Below, piece by piece: positions 40,994-49,867 of a DNA stretch of 64,000 nucleotides (position 1 is the stretch's first letter; the number at the start of each line of letters is the position of its first letter). The stretch is taken from assembly GCA_014802335.1 (NCBI GenBank), contig JAAVCL010000018.1:1-64000 (forward strand), in the 5' to 3' direction. Below the pieces are notes generated by a model. That model made no database searches, had not been told where the DNA came from, and was given only the letters and a program-made list of their open reading frames with translations. A program made the position numbers and the translations under genes. This DNA comes from Bacteroides sp. (lineage in GTDB: Bacteria; Bacteroidota; Bacteroidia; Bacteroidales; Muribaculaceae).

Positions 40994-42970
40994 ATGAAAA
41001 TAGATTCTATTCCGCGGAAAGCGGCGGGCGGCCTTTTGCTGCTTTTATTGATAACATTGGTGCAGAGCTGCGCGAATATGGGGCGTCCTTCGGGTGGTCC
41101 GCGCGATGAGGATCCACCTCGATTTGTGTCGGCAAATCCGGCGTTGGGGTCGGTGAATGTGGACCGCAACCGTATTGTTCTTACTTTCAACGAGCTTGTG
41201 AACGTGAAGGATGCTTTTTCAAAGGTTGTTGTTTCGCCCACGTCGAAAAGCACCCCGAGGGTCACTTCAAGCGGTCGCCGCGTCACCATCGAGTTTGACT
41301 CTCTGATGCCGAATACAACTTATACAGTTGATTTCGGGGATGCCATTGAAGACAACAATGAGGGGAATAAGCTCCAGGGGTTCGCCTATACATTTTCCAC
41401 CGGACCTGAACTTGACACATTGCGCATTGCCGGGAGAGTGCTATCGGCGCGCGGGCTTGAACCTCAGCAGGGAATGATTGTGGGTGTTCACCGCAATCTT
41501 AATGACACGGCCTTTACAGGCGAGCGACTGCTGAGAGTGGCACGCACCGACGACCGGGGGCGCTTCAATATACGTGGCCTCGCCCCGGGGGAATATCGCA
41601 TTTTCGCACTTGCCGACAATGACAATGATTACCGATATTCATCGCCCGAGGAAAATATCGCATTCTACGATGTGACAATAAGTCCTTGGACCGAGCAAAG
41701 TTCGACTACCGACACGATCTACAATCGGCTCACCGGGGCGGTTGATTCGGTGGTGAGCCGCCGGCGCACTGTTTTCCTTCCCAACGACATTGTGCTGAGG
41801 TCGTTCAATTCGGAACTCCGCCAGCAGTATCTTTCCAAATATGAGCGTATTGATTCGACGCGAATATTTCTGAAATTTAATACGCTCAACGACAGTGCTC
41901 CCCGCGTCAGAGTTTTGGGGCAAGGGGGTTATGCATCTCCGGGGATTCCGGAAATGTCTTCACGGCTCGACTCGCTGGTTTGGTGGCTTGCACCGGGACT
42001 GATGCGCACCGATACCCTTGACTTGGAGGTGACTTATAATCGGTCGGATATGAATCTGGTGCTCAGCGAAGTAACTGATACACTTAAGTTTATCACATCA
42101 CGGCCAAAAGTAAAGAAAGAGAAAAAGAGTGATAAGAAGAAACGGATTTCTCCGGCCGATTCCATAGCCGCGATTACGACGGCGTTTAAAGTTGTGAACA
42201 GTGGTAATCTTGATGTTTACAAACCTCTTTCGTTCGAAACACCGACACCGCTGGTCAGCCTCGACTCGGCGGCCGTGAAACTCTCCGTTCTTAAAGACAG
42301 CGTGTACTATCCCGTAACTCAGCAAGTTAAATTCTATCAACCCGACTCGCTCAACCCGCGCCTTTACGAACTGGATTATCCGTGGGAGCTGGAAGCCTCT
42401 TATAAATTGGATATAGATTCGCTGGCAGGTGTTGACTTATATGGAAAACCCACTTTGCCTCTGGAGCATAAGTTTACAATTAAATCAAATTCCGACTATT
42501 GCTCGCTGCTGTTCAGTCTTTCGGGCCTTGAGGGCTATCCGGCATTTGTGGAACTCCTTAACAATTCTGACGCGGTGGTAAGAACGGCGGCGGTTAAGAA
42601 CAATGAAGCATATTTCCCGTTTCTGTCACCGGGAAGATATTTTGCCCGCGTGGTTCTGGATGATAACGAAAACGGCACTTACGACACCGGAAATTATGCA
42701 GAGAATCGGCAGCCGGAACTTGCCTATTATTATCCGAAAGCGATAAATATAAAGAAAATGTGGGATCAGCGCATTGACTGGAACGTATTCAACACACCGA
42801 TCGACCTGATGAAACCTCAGGCCATCACAAAGAACAAACCGACAAGCGATTCACGCGCGAAACGCAACACGCAGGATGAGAACTTAGAGGAAGAAGAGGA
42901 AATCTTCGACTCCACCCGAAACCCGTTTGATCCCAACGACAAGGGGCAACGCAACCGACGCAACCGATAG
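40994..42970 (+). CDS. Lipoprotein with N-terminal Ig-like (SbsA/Big_5) domain
   Basis: The 658-residue protein has a lipoprotein signal ending at LVQSC (Cys26). It is followed by a bacterial Ig-like domain of the SbsA type (about 40-140: PPRFVSANPALGSVNVDRNRIVLTFNE ... PNTTYTVDFGDAIEDNNEGN). A carboxypeptidase-regulatory-like beta fold (about 150-225, RIAGRVLSARGL ... RFNIRGLAPGEYRIFALAD) comes next. The rest is beta-rich, and the C-terminus is charged and disordered (EEEEEIFDSTRNPFDPNDKGQRNRRNR). It is likely anchored in the outer membrane. Members of this type occur widely in Bacteroidales, but the role is not known to me. A perfect promoter upstream and a terminator at 43015 make it monocistronic. 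Confidence 0.83.
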   Translation: MKIDSIPRKAAGGLLLLLLITLVQSCANMGRPSGGPRDEDPPRFVSANPALGSVNVDRNRIVLTFNELVNVKDAFSKVVVSPTSKSTPRVTSSGRRVTIEFDSLMPNTTYTVDFGDAIEDNNEGNKLQGFAYTFSTGPELDTLRIAGRVLSARGLEPQQGMIVGVHRNLNDTAFTGERLLRVARTDDRGRFNIRGLAPGEYRIFALADNDNDYRYSSPEENIAFYDVTISPWTEQSSTTDTIYNRLTGAVDSVVSRRRTVFLPNDIVLRSFNSELRQQYLSKYERIDSTRIFLKFNTLNDSAPRVRVLGQGGYASPGIPEMSSRLDSLVWWLAPGLMRTDTLDLEVTYNRSDMNLVLSEVTDTLKFITSRPKVKKEKKSDKKKRISPADSIAAITTAFKVVNSGNLDVYKPLSFETPTPLVSLDSAAVKLSVLKDSVYYPVTQQVKFYQPDSLNPRLYELDYPWELEASYKLDIDSLAGVDLYGKPTLPLEHKFTIKSNSDYCSLLFSLSGLEGYPAFVELLNNSDAVVRTAAVKNNEAYFPFLSPGRYFARVVLDDNENGTYDTGNYAENRQPELAYYYPKAINIKKMWDQRIDWNVFNTPIDLMKPQAITKNKPTSDSRAKRNTQDENLEEEEEIFDSTRNPFDPNDKGQRNRRNR

Positions 42971-43014
42971 GCATGCGTTCGTAAAAAGCATAAAAATTAA
43001 GAGCATAAAAAATT

Positions 43015-43053
43015 CACACCGAGTGTAATGATAACACCCGGTGTGTTTAATTT
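43015..43053 (+). terminator. Terminator after the Ig-like lipoprotein gene
   Basis: CACACCGAGTGT (43015-43026) pairs with ACACCCGGTGTG (43034-43045) with one mismatch, followed by TTTAATTT. It is 44 bp past the stop. Confidence 0.7.
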
Positions 43054-43070
43054 CAGGTTCCCATATCCGC

Positions 43071-43775
43071 TTAATCCATAGCCAGTTCGCTGTCGGCTGC
43101 AGAATATGCATTTGGCTCGATGCTCAGGATAAGGATGTAACGGCCGGCACCATCTGATTTTTGATCGTTAAGGAGACGCACATCCACCAGCTTGCCGTCA
43201 TAATCTCCGACGGCAGCAAAAAGGGCCTCGGGAGCATCCGTCTCGCACATTGCCATCGGAATGCCCACATCGTGCATTTCCTGAAGAAGCAACGTGGTGA
43301 AATCTATTTGAGATTCAGCTTGGTGCGGATCGGAATTGTCGGAATAAGGGAAAAGAAAGAAGTAACCATAGTCGCTCACAGGCTGCTCCGGGCCGTTGCC
43401 GAAGTGTGCCAGGGCACTCACATCGGGATTGCGGCCGTAATAATCCACATTGTAGCCACCGGCAGTTTCAAGCCAAAGAACATTATCCTCCTCCTCGGGG
43501 GTAAGATTGAGAAGATGAGCGCTATTCTTACATTCTTTCATCGAGTTGCAGTTGTCAAGCACACCATAGACTTTCATCACCATGTCCTGAACGGTCAGAT
43601 CAATCGTATCGGGCGAAGTGGTCTGCTCAGACATCATTGCGGCCTCCTTCGCGGAAGCGGCTGCGTCTATAACCGATGACACTTCATCGACACTCAATTC
43701 CGAAAAAAATGAAGCTGCTGAGAGACTGTTGATTCCGGCTGCGGCTAAAAGGAGAGTAAGGATTGTTCTGAACAT
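43071..43775 (-). CDS. Exported protein of unknown function
   Basis: I do not recognise this 234-residue protein. From the ATG at 43775 it begins with a signal peptide (MFRTILTLLLAAAGINSLSA). A longer reading to 43823 would put 16 extra residues before it and is less likely. The mature part is acidic, with one Cys pair region (LDNCNSMKECKNSAH). The C-terminal half looks like a globular alpha/beta fold (LLQEMHDVGIPMAMCETDAPEALFAAVGDYDGKLVDVRLL). It lies convergent with the Ig-like lipoprotein gene and upstream of the AT-rich protease island, separated from it by a perfect palindrome. No conserved catalytic motif is visible. Confidence 0.65.
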   Translation of the reverse strand: MFRTILTLLLAAAGINSLSAASFFSELSVDEVSSVIDAAASAKEAAMMSEQTTSPDTIDLTVQDMVMKVYGVLDNCNSMKECKNSAHLLNLTPEEEDNVLWLETAGGYNVDYYGRNPDVSALAHFGNGPEQPVSDYGYFFLFPYSDNSDPHQAESQIDFTTLLLQEMHDVGIPMAMCETDAPEALFAAVGDYDGKLVDVRLLNDQKSDGAGRYILILSIEPNAYSAADSELAMD

Positions 43776-43856
43776 GGTGGTTTTGCTTGTTAACTGTGAG
43801 ATATTGTGTTTTTCATATATCATAATAACCGAACTAAACCCATTCTTGTTCGCACA

Positions 43857-43910
43857 CCATAAAAATAAAAATCTTTCGAAGTTAACTTCGAAAGATTTTT
43901 ATTTTTATGG
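43857..43910. terminator. Perfect 54-bp palindrome, bidirectional terminator
   Basis: Arms of 27 bp (43857-43883 and 43884-43910) are exactly complementary with no spacer. The GC-bearing centre CTTTCGAAGTTAACTTCGAAAG is flanked by A-rich and T-rich tracts, so either strand would give a hairpin plus T run. It ends the minus-strand gene at 43958-44641. Confidence 0.88.
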
Positions 43911-43957
43911 GGCAGTAAAATCCTGCCATAAGGAACTTGGTTTTCATCCTCAGTTTT

Positions 43958-44641
43958 TTATTCCACGGAGCACTGATATACTATTTTTCCATTTATCTTC
44001 ACCATGCGCAAATATGGAGTCAGCCCTCTTGAATCTTCCGCATAAATAGGAGAAAGAGGGCCGCGACTCGTACCGATACCTCCCTTCCACTGACATAAAC
44101 CAAACCAATGTGTATCCCTGCCATTCATTACCTTGATTAGCTTGATGACTTTATCTCCTATCATCAATTCGTCAATGCCTAAACATTTGATACATTCAGA
44201 TATTGGAATTGGGTTTGCAGAACATAAATAAGGGTAAATTACGACCTCCTGGTCCGGTTGAATAGAGTAGTCAAATACAAGATACTCCTCAAATAATTTT
44301 TGAGGTGCAAAGAAAATTTTACCTCCAATATTTCTTATACCTCCTATATAAGTTGGATAAGCCTCAGACTTAAGAATATGATTATTGCTCAACTTCTTAA
44401 TTGATCGCTCAGAATACATCTTCAAATATTCTTTCCCTTCTATTATTTCAGTGCCATCTAAATAATATTTAAGAGCATGATAGACATCCTTATCTTTATC
44501 TATGGTCTCTACAATTTCCCAAACTGTCCCATCCACATACGCATTTAGTTCGGAACATTCAGGTTCTCCGGCGGCCACCGATGGACCTGAAAAAAGGATC
44601 ATCGCCAAAACCGCCACAATGTCAACTATATATTTTCTCAT
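43958..44641 (-). CDS. Exported protein of unknown function, paralogue A of the C10 protease neighbourhood
   Basis: The 227-residue protein has a signal peptide (VDIVAVLAMILFSGPSVAAG). It shares a clear pattern with the gene at 44811-45464: NAYVDGTVWE, EYLKMY, YIGGIRNIGGKIFFAP, VFDYSIQPDQEVVIYPY, GGIGTSRGPLSPIYAE and KINGKIVYQ. The two are thus diverged duplicates. I do not recognise the family; the fold looks all-beta. Both lie downstream of a C10 protease on the same strand, so they may be inhibitors, substrates or partners of it. The coding DNA is AT-rich relative to the flanks. An 18-bp tandem duplication lies in its leader. Confidence 0.7.
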   Translation of the reverse strand: MRKYIVDIVAVLAMILFSGPSVAAGEPECSELNAYVDGTVWEIVETIDKDKDVYHALKYYLDGTEIIEGKEYLKMYSERSIKKLSNNHILKSEAYPTYIGGIRNIGGKIFFAPQKLFEEYLVFDYSIQPDQEVVIYPYLCSANPIPISECIKCLGIDELMIGDKVIKLIKVMNGRDTHWFGLCQWKGGIGTSRGPLSPIYAEDSRGLTPYLRMVKINGKIVYQCSVE

Positions 44642-44661
44642 ATTAAGTAAGTTTCAACAAT

Positions 44662-44697
44662 TAGTTTATATTAATCTTCTAGTTTATATTAATCTTC
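44662..44697. repeat. 18-bp exact tandem duplication in the leader of paralogue A
   Basis: TAGTTTATATTAATCTTC occurs at 44662-44679 and directly again at 44680-44697, 21 bp upstream of the start codon on the minus strand. Recent slippage duplication or a paired binding site are both possible. Confidence 0.75.
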
Positions 44698-44714
44698 GGT
44701 TTGCTTTTGAAACC

Positions 44715-44772
44715 TTTTGACTTACTCATCAGTCATTATGGAACCCCATAATGACTGATGAGTAAGTCAAAA
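44715..44772. repeat. Perfect 27-bp inverted repeat with AACC loop
   Basis: Arms 44715-44741 and 44746-44772 are exactly complementary around AACC. It starts TTTTGACTTACTC. It lies between the two paralogous genes, 38 bp past the stop of the upstream one. A weak T stretch follows on the plus strand only, so simple termination on the minus strand is not obvious. Confidence 0.9.
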
Positions 44773-44810
44773 TTTTACTAAAATCAATCTCTAATCTTAG
44801 TTTACACTAA

Positions 44811-45464
44811 TTATCGAGACTTTGGTAACCATTGATACACAACCCTTCCATTTATGGTCACGCGTTTAACAGAAGTGTATATTCCACCTGTATCGGCATA
44901 AATAGGCTTGAGGGGTCCGGCTCCTGTACCAATGCAACTTATCCACTCATTAAGTTTATAATACTCAGTGCCTCCATCACTGCTCAGATATAACAGTTTG
45001 ACCTTTGAATCACCAACTATGTATTCTTCGGTGTAAACGCATGTTAAGCTCTCTGACTCCAGAGTCTTATTACTCCCAGCATACGGATATATCTCGACTT
45101 TATCGGATGGATTTAAGTTGAAATCAAAAATCAAAAGTTCTTCTTTATAGTCCCTTGGTATAAAAAAAATCTTACCCGCCTCATTCCGAACGCATCCTAT
45201 ATAATGTTTATCAGATACCTTAATTTCATTAGTCCGTGAATCCTCTCTCGAGGAAGATCTATACATTTTTAAATATTCGATGTCATTGATTGTCTCTTTC
45301 CCTTCAATGTAATAATTCTCTTTTATATATATTTTGGGATCCCAACCCGATCCGCCACCCATTTCCCAGACGGCTCCTTCAACAAATGCATTTATCGTTT
45401 GTGCCCCTGTATCACAGGAACAACACATGAGTGTCATTAATAAAGTGATTAATTCTAATTTCAT
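44811..45464 (-). CDS. Exported protein of unknown function, paralogue B
   Basis: The 217-residue protein starts MKLELITLLMTLMCCSCDTGAQ, a short signal with Cys residues at the cleavage zone, so a lipoprotein is possible. It shares with paralogue A the series NAFVEGAVWE, EYLKMY, YIGCVRNEAGKIFFIP, IFDFNLNPSDKVEIYPY, SCIGTGAGPLKPIYA and VTINGRVVYQ. No catalytic motif or named domain is recognised. It follows the C10 protease gene by about 250 bp on the same strand. Its start codon overlaps by ATGA the end of a possible 39-codon basic frame (45461-45580). AT-rich composition marks it as part of the same accessory block. Confidence 0.7.
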   Translation of the reverse strand: MKLELITLLMTLMCCSCDTGAQTINAFVEGAVWEMGGGSGWDPKIYIKENYYIEGKETINDIEYLKMYRSSSREDSRTNEIKVSDKHYIGCVRNEAGKIFFIPRDYKEELLIFDFNLNPSDKVEIYPYAGSNKTLESESLTCVYTEEYIVGDSKVKLLYLSSDGGTEYYKLNEWISCIGTGAGPLKPIYADTGGIYTSVKRVTINGRVVYQWLPKSR

Positions 45465-45713
45465 GACCTACTTAATTTACGAAGTCGTTTAAACTTTTTA
45501 CGAAAACCTAAGAAGTGTTTATATTTGTTTTCTTCAAGGTTAATCTTCATTAATATTTTGGCGCATTTTGATTTTTTCATCGGTCGTATATCCGGCAATT
45601 CCTTTTTTAAGAATAAAATTGAAAATCGACAAGTTTCCTTTAAATAGAAATGACGAGTCAAATCCACTCAAAATCTTAATGAACCTTAACCTTGAAAAAA
45701 GTTTAAAAGACTT

Positions 45714-46967
45714 CTACATATTATTAATATCAGCTTCCGGAATTTCGATCTTTACCCAAAAGTTATCATCAATATTATATATATATTCTGGATCCGGCTT
45801 AAGTATTTTTCCTTTGTAATAGCCATCACATGCACCATACCATCCCCAGTGACAATAAAATTCACAATTACTTATCTCTTTTTTTGAATATGAATAATCA
45901 TATTTGCAACCATCAATAGCCCAATAGTGACCACCTTTACCTGACTTGGCAGATCCATGCTGAAAATAAATATGCCTACTATTTAAGTAATCGACCATAG
46001 TTTTCTCATCATACGAGCTAATATTTCCCACAATATATCCGGCATTTTTAAATGCCTTTAACGCATTAACTGTAGTATTACTTGTATTAGCCTTATCCTC
46101 TTTTTCATCATAATCATACTCACAGTTCATCATATTCGGGAGACCAAGCGCATATAACAGATGACTCATTGCGCTTACCGCACCACCGTATGAATCTATC
46201 CAAGTAACGAGGGGTTTGCTTGGCGGAATTATAAATCCATTGGGGTTTATGACAGGAACAGAGTCAAAAGGATTATATGATGGACCTACAGTAAGGGCTT
46301 TATTAATGGCTTTAAAGCCATAAATAGTATCGCCAAGGGTTAATGACTCTTTACAATAGGCCATAATCATAGCCCCTGCCACCGGCCCGCATCCGGCTAT
46401 ACAATTCGGATGATATTTTTTAACCACGCTATCGAAAGGAGCACGCTGTCCAATTTTAATTGTTATTACAGGATCAATTGTATAGCTAATTATATCATCT
46501 TCATCATACACATCATTCTTTCCATTTGTTTTCTTTAACATTTCTGCGGTGTACTTCCCGATATTATTGACGAAATATAAATTGGCAGCCTCGTTATCCA
46601 TGCTGAAACAATTTTCTTTTGAGTATGCAAGAACCGCAGGAACTGCATTGTAGGTTGAGATTATTGTAAACCCTTTGTTATTAGGGTAATTAATGATATA
46701 CGCTACGGTGTCCTTACCTTCGACCACCGGAGTCATTGTCTTGATGGAAATAATCCCGCGAGTTTTGGTATCCAAAACTGAATCCGAGATCGCCAGAATC
46801 CTGTTAATTGATCTCTGACTTTCTCCTTTACCATGGCTTTCGCCACCGGTTTGAATATTCGATAACAACTCATTTTCCAGATATTCCTCAGTACAAGATA
46901 CGAGACTGATTCCCAAGCCCATAACAAAAAAGAGGAACAAGACTAACCTTTTCAGTAGATGCTTCAT
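45714..46967 (-). CDS. C10 family (streptopain-like) cysteine protease lipoprotein
   Basis: The 417-residue protein has a lipoprotein signal ending LVSC (Cys25), an N-terminal propeptide-like part (about 30-165, ISDSVLDTKTR ... PVVEGKDTVAYIINYPNNKGFTIIST, the Spi-like inhibitory fold), and a papain-like C10 domain. The nucleophile is Cys193 in AGCGPVAGAM and the catalytic His is His347 in KGGHYWAIDG. HWGWYGACDGYY (373-384) is the conserved Trp/Gly segment after it. It should be made as a zymogen and cleave proteins at the cell surface or periplasm. C10 enzymes of gut Bacteroides are known to come with small inhibitors. Here two unrelated-looking paralogues follow. The AT-rich DNA hints at transfer. 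Confidence 0.92.
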   Translation of the reverse strand: MKHLLKRLVLFLFFVMGLGISLVSCTEEYLENELLSNIQTGGESHGKGESQRSINRILAISDSVLDTKTRGIISIKTMTPVVEGKDTVAYIINYPNNKGFTIISTYNAVPAVLAYSKENCFSMDNEAANLYFVNNIGKYTAEMLKKTNGKNDVYDEDDIISYTIDPVITIKIGQRAPFDSVVKKYHPNCIAGCGPVAGAMIMAYCKESLTLGDTIYGFKAINKALTVGPSYNPFDSVPVINPNGFIIPPSKPLVTWIDSYGGAVSAMSHLLYALGLPNMMNCEYDYDEKEDKANTSNTTVNALKAFKNAGYIVGNISSYDEKTMVDYLNSRHIYFQHGSAKSGKGGHYWAIDGCKYDYSYSKKEISNCEFYCHWGWYGACDGYYKGKILKPDPEYIYNIDDNFWVKIEIPEADINNM

Positions 46968-46995
46968 AATTTATGTATTTGATAGAAATATTGAA

Positions 46996-47049
46996 TTATA
47001 AAAGCGGTGGAATATGATTCCATGGAATCATATTCCACCGCTTTTATAA
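46996..47049. terminator. Perfect 54-bp palindrome after the succinate dehydrogenase operon
   Basis: Arms of 27 bp (46996-47022 and 47023-47049) are exactly complementary with no spacer; the centre is TTCCATGGAA. It lies 12 bp past the stop of the iron-sulfur subunit gene and 29 bp before the C10 protease ATG. It probably ends the sdh operon, leaving almost no room for a separate protease promoter. Confidence 0.85.
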
Positions 47050-47060
47050 GGGGGATATGG

Positions 47061-47819
47061 TTAGGCTTTGCACTCGGCGGCGATGAACTCGCGGTTCATG
47101 CGGGCGATGTTGGCCATCTTGATGTTTTTGGGACATTCAGCCGAGCAAGCGCCGGTGTTGGTGCAGTTACCGAAGCCGAGTTCGTCCATCTTGGAAACCA
47201 TTGCGAGGGCACGGCGGTCGCGTTCAACAGCACCTTGGGGAAGGCGTGAAAGCTGGCTGATTTTTGCAGAAACGAAGAGCATAGCCGAACCGTTTTTGCA
47301 GGCAGCCACACACGCACCGCAACCGATGCAGCTTGCAGAGTCCATAGCCTCATCGGCCTGCACCTTCGAAATGGGGAGGTCGTTTGCATCCTGCGCACCG
47401 CCGCAGTTGAAGGATACGTATCCTCCGGCCTGCTGGATTTTGTCGAATGCATTGCGGTCTACCATAAGGTCTTTGATAACGGGGAATGCAGCAGAACGCC
47501 AGGGTTCAACAGTGATTGTCTCACCGTTTTGGAAACGACGCATGTAGAGCTGGCAAGTTGTTGCTCCGGTTGCAGGGCCATGAGGATGACCGTTGATATA
47601 GAGCGAGCACATACCGCAGATACCTTCGCGGCAGTCGTGGTCGAACACGATTGGCTCTTCGCCTTTTTCTACGAGAGTCTCGTTGAGAATATCGAGAGTC
47701 TCGAGGAAAGATGTGTCAGGGGTAGTTTCGACATCGGAATAAGTCACAAACCCGCCCCGGGCCTTAGGGCCGGCCTGGCGCCACACCCTAAGATTAACTT
47801 TCATTATATTATCTTCCAT
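47061..47819 (-). CDS. Succinate dehydrogenase/fumarate reductase iron-sulfur subunit
   Basis: The 252-residue subunit carries electrons between the flavoprotein and the membrane quinone site. The [2Fe-2S] ligands are in [18 protein letters not shown] ... GATTCQLYM. The [4Fe-4S] set is [17 protein letters not shown], and the C-terminal cluster is [29 protein letters not shown]. Length fits the B-type family. It is the last gene of the three-gene operon, 12 bp after the flavoprotein gene. In anaerobic Bacteroidales the complex works mainly as fumarate reductase; both frdB and sdhB names are used, so none is assigned. Confidence 0.96.
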   Translation of the reverse strand: MEDNIMKVNLRVWRQAGPKARGGFVTYSDVETTPDTSFLETLDILNETLVEKGEEPIVFDHDCREGICGMCSLYINGHPHGPATGATTCQLYMRRFQNGETITVEPWRSAAFPVIKDLMVDRNAFDKIQQAGGYVSFNCGGAQDANDLPISKVQADEAMDSASCIGCGACVAACKNGSAMLFVSAKISQLSRLPQGAVERDRRALAMVSKMDELGFGNCTNTGACSAECPKNIKMANIARMNREFIAAECKA

Positions 47820-47831
47820 TGTATGCTTGAT

Positions 47832-49859
47832 TTATGACTTATAGTTACGGGTCTGAACTTTGATTGCCTCATATTCGAGGGGTTCCTTGATAAGCTCGGG
47901 AGCCTTTGAGTCGCTGCCTTCATATTCCCAGCAGGAAACATAGAAGTAGTTCTTGTCGTCGCGCTTAGCCTCACCTTCCTCGGTCTGATATTCAGTGCGG
48001 AAGTGACCACCGCAAGATTCGTTACGGTTAAGAGCATCGTAGGCGATGAGCTCACCCATAGTGATGAAGTCGTTGAGACGGAAAGCTTTGTCAAGTTCCA
48101 CGTTCATTCCTTCGCCGACAGTGCCGGGGATGAAGAGGTTGCTGTCGAATTCCTTGCGGAGATCGCCCAGGGCCTTGATTGCATGTTCGAGACCTTCTTT
48201 GTCACGAGCCATACCAACATATTCCCACATGATGTGGCCAAGTTCCTTGTGGATTGAATCAACAGAACGTTTACCCTTGATGTTCATGAGGCGTTCTTCT
48301 TCATCCTGACATTTCTTCTCGGCGGCAGCAAATTCGGGAGTGTCGGTTTTGAAATGAGGCACGGTGATCTGATCGCTCAGATAGTTCTGGATTGTATAAG
48401 GCAGCACGAAGTAACCGTCGGCAAGACCCTGCATAAGAGCGGAAGCACCGAGGCGGTTAGCGCCGTGGTCGGAGAAGTTACATTCGCCGATAGCGAAGAG
48501 ACCCTTAACAGAAGTCTGGAGTTCATAGTCAACCCAGATACCGCCCATTGTGTAGTGGATAGCGGGGAAAATCATCATCGGGTTGTAGTATTTTTCACCG
48601 TCAACTTCGTTAGCGAGTTCACCGGGGTTAACGTCGGTGATTTCTTCATACATATCGAAGAGGTTGCCGTAACGCTGACGCACCACATCAATACCGAGGC
48701 GGTTGATAGCCTCAGAAAAATCGAGGAAGACTGCGAGGCCGGTGTTGTTCACGCCGAAACCTGCGTCACAACGTTCTTTAGCGGCACGAGAGGCAACGTC
48801 GCGGGGCACGAGGTTACCGAATGCGGGATAGCGACGTTCCAGATAGTAGTCGCGGTCGCTTTCGGGGATATCAGAACCCTTGATCTGACCTTTCTGAAGT
48901 TTTTCAGCATCCTCTTTTTTCTTGGGCACCCAGATACGGCCGTCGTTACGCAGAGATTCCGACATAAGAGTCAGTTTCGACTGCTTGTCGCCGTGCACGG
49001 GGATACAAGTGGGGTGAATCTGCACATAAGCCGGATTTGCGAAGTATGCACCTTTGCGGTAGCAAGCCATTGCAGCCGAGCAGTTGCAGCCCATTGCGTT
49101 GGTTGAGAGGAAGTAGGTGTTGCCGTAACCACCGGTAGCGATAACCACGGCGTGCGCGGCGAAGCGTTCGAACTTACCGGTCACAAGGTTCTTGGCGATG
49201 ATACCGCGGGCGCGTTCCACACCATCTTTGTCCTTGATGAGCACGAGTTCGTGCATTTCATAACGGTTGTAGCTTTTCACTTTACCGGCCTGAATCTGGC
49301 GGTTGAGCGAAGAATAAGCACCGAGCAGAAGCTGCTGACCGGTCTGACCCTTGGCATAGAAAGTACGGCTCACCTGCGCGCCACCGAAAGAACGGTTTGC
49401 AAGCAGACCGCCATATTCGCGCGCAAAGGGAACGCCCTGAGCCACACATTGGTCGATAATATTGTTAGACACTTCGGCAAGGCGGTAAACGTTGGCTTCG
49501 CGAGCACGATAGTCACCACCCTTCACAGTGTCGTAGAAAAGACGATAAACAGAGTCGCCATCATTCTGATAATTTTTCGCAGCATTGATACCACCTTGAG
49601 CTGCAATAGAGTGAGCACGGCGGGGGCTATCCTGAATGCAGAAATTGAGCACGTTGAAGCCGAGTTCCGCGAGCGTGGAAGCAGCCGATGCACCTGCGAG
49701 GCCCGTTCCCACCACGATCACATCAAGACGACGTTTGTTGGCCGGGTTTACGAGTTTCTGATGGGCTTTGTAATTGGTCCATTTTTCAGCGACAGGACCC
49801 TCCGGGATTTTGGAATCAGCCGGATTCATTACGCGTATTTTATTGATATCCATTTCCAT
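47832..49859 (-). CDS. Succinate dehydrogenase/fumarate reductase flavoprotein subunit
   Basis: The 675-residue catalytic subunit interconverts fumarate and succinate with covalently bound FAD. The FAD dinucleotide site is [21 protein letters not shown]. The covalent-attachment His is in [20 protein letters not shown], and the substrate-site segment [11 protein letters not shown] and [12 protein letters not shown] follow, with GEC...[15 protein letters not shown]. It resembles the B. subtilis-type long form. It lies 8 bp after the cytochrome b gene and 12 bp before the iron-sulfur gene, so it is the middle gene of the operon. The role is anaerobic respiration with fumarate and succinate production. 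Confidence 0.97.
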   Translation of the reverse strand: MEMDINKIRVMNPADSKIPEGPVAEKWTNYKAHQKLVNPANKRRLDVIVVGTGLAGASAASTLAELGFNVLNFCIQDSPRRAHSIAAQGGINAAKNYQNDGDSVYRLFYDTVKGGDYRAREANVYRLAEVSNNIIDQCVAQGVPFAREYGGLLANRSFGGAQVSRTFYAKGQTGQQLLLGAYSSLNRQIQAGKVKSYNRYEMHELVLIKDKDGVERARGIIAKNLVTGKFERFAAHAVVIATGGYGNTYFLSTNAMGCNCSAAMACYRKGAYFANPAYVQIHPTCIPVHGDKQSKLTLMSESLRNDGRIWVPKKKEDAEKLQKGQIKGSDIPESDRDYYLERRYPAFGNLVPRDVASRAAKERCDAGFGVNNTGLAVFLDFSEAINRLGIDVVRQRYGNLFDMYEEITDVNPGELANEVDGEKYYNPMMIFPAIHYTMGGIWVDYELQTSVKGLFAIGECNFSDHGANRLGASALMQGLADGYFVLPYTIQNYLSDQITVPHFKTDTPEFAAAEKKCQDEEERLMNIKGKRSVDSIHKELGHIMWEYVGMARDKEGLEHAIKALGDLRKEFDSNLFIPGTVGEGMNVELDKAFRLNDFITMGELIAYDALNRNESCGGHFRTEYQTEEGEAKRDDKNYFYVSCWEYEGSDSKAPELIKEPLEYEAIKVQTRNYKS

Positions 49860-49867
49860 ATCGCTTA

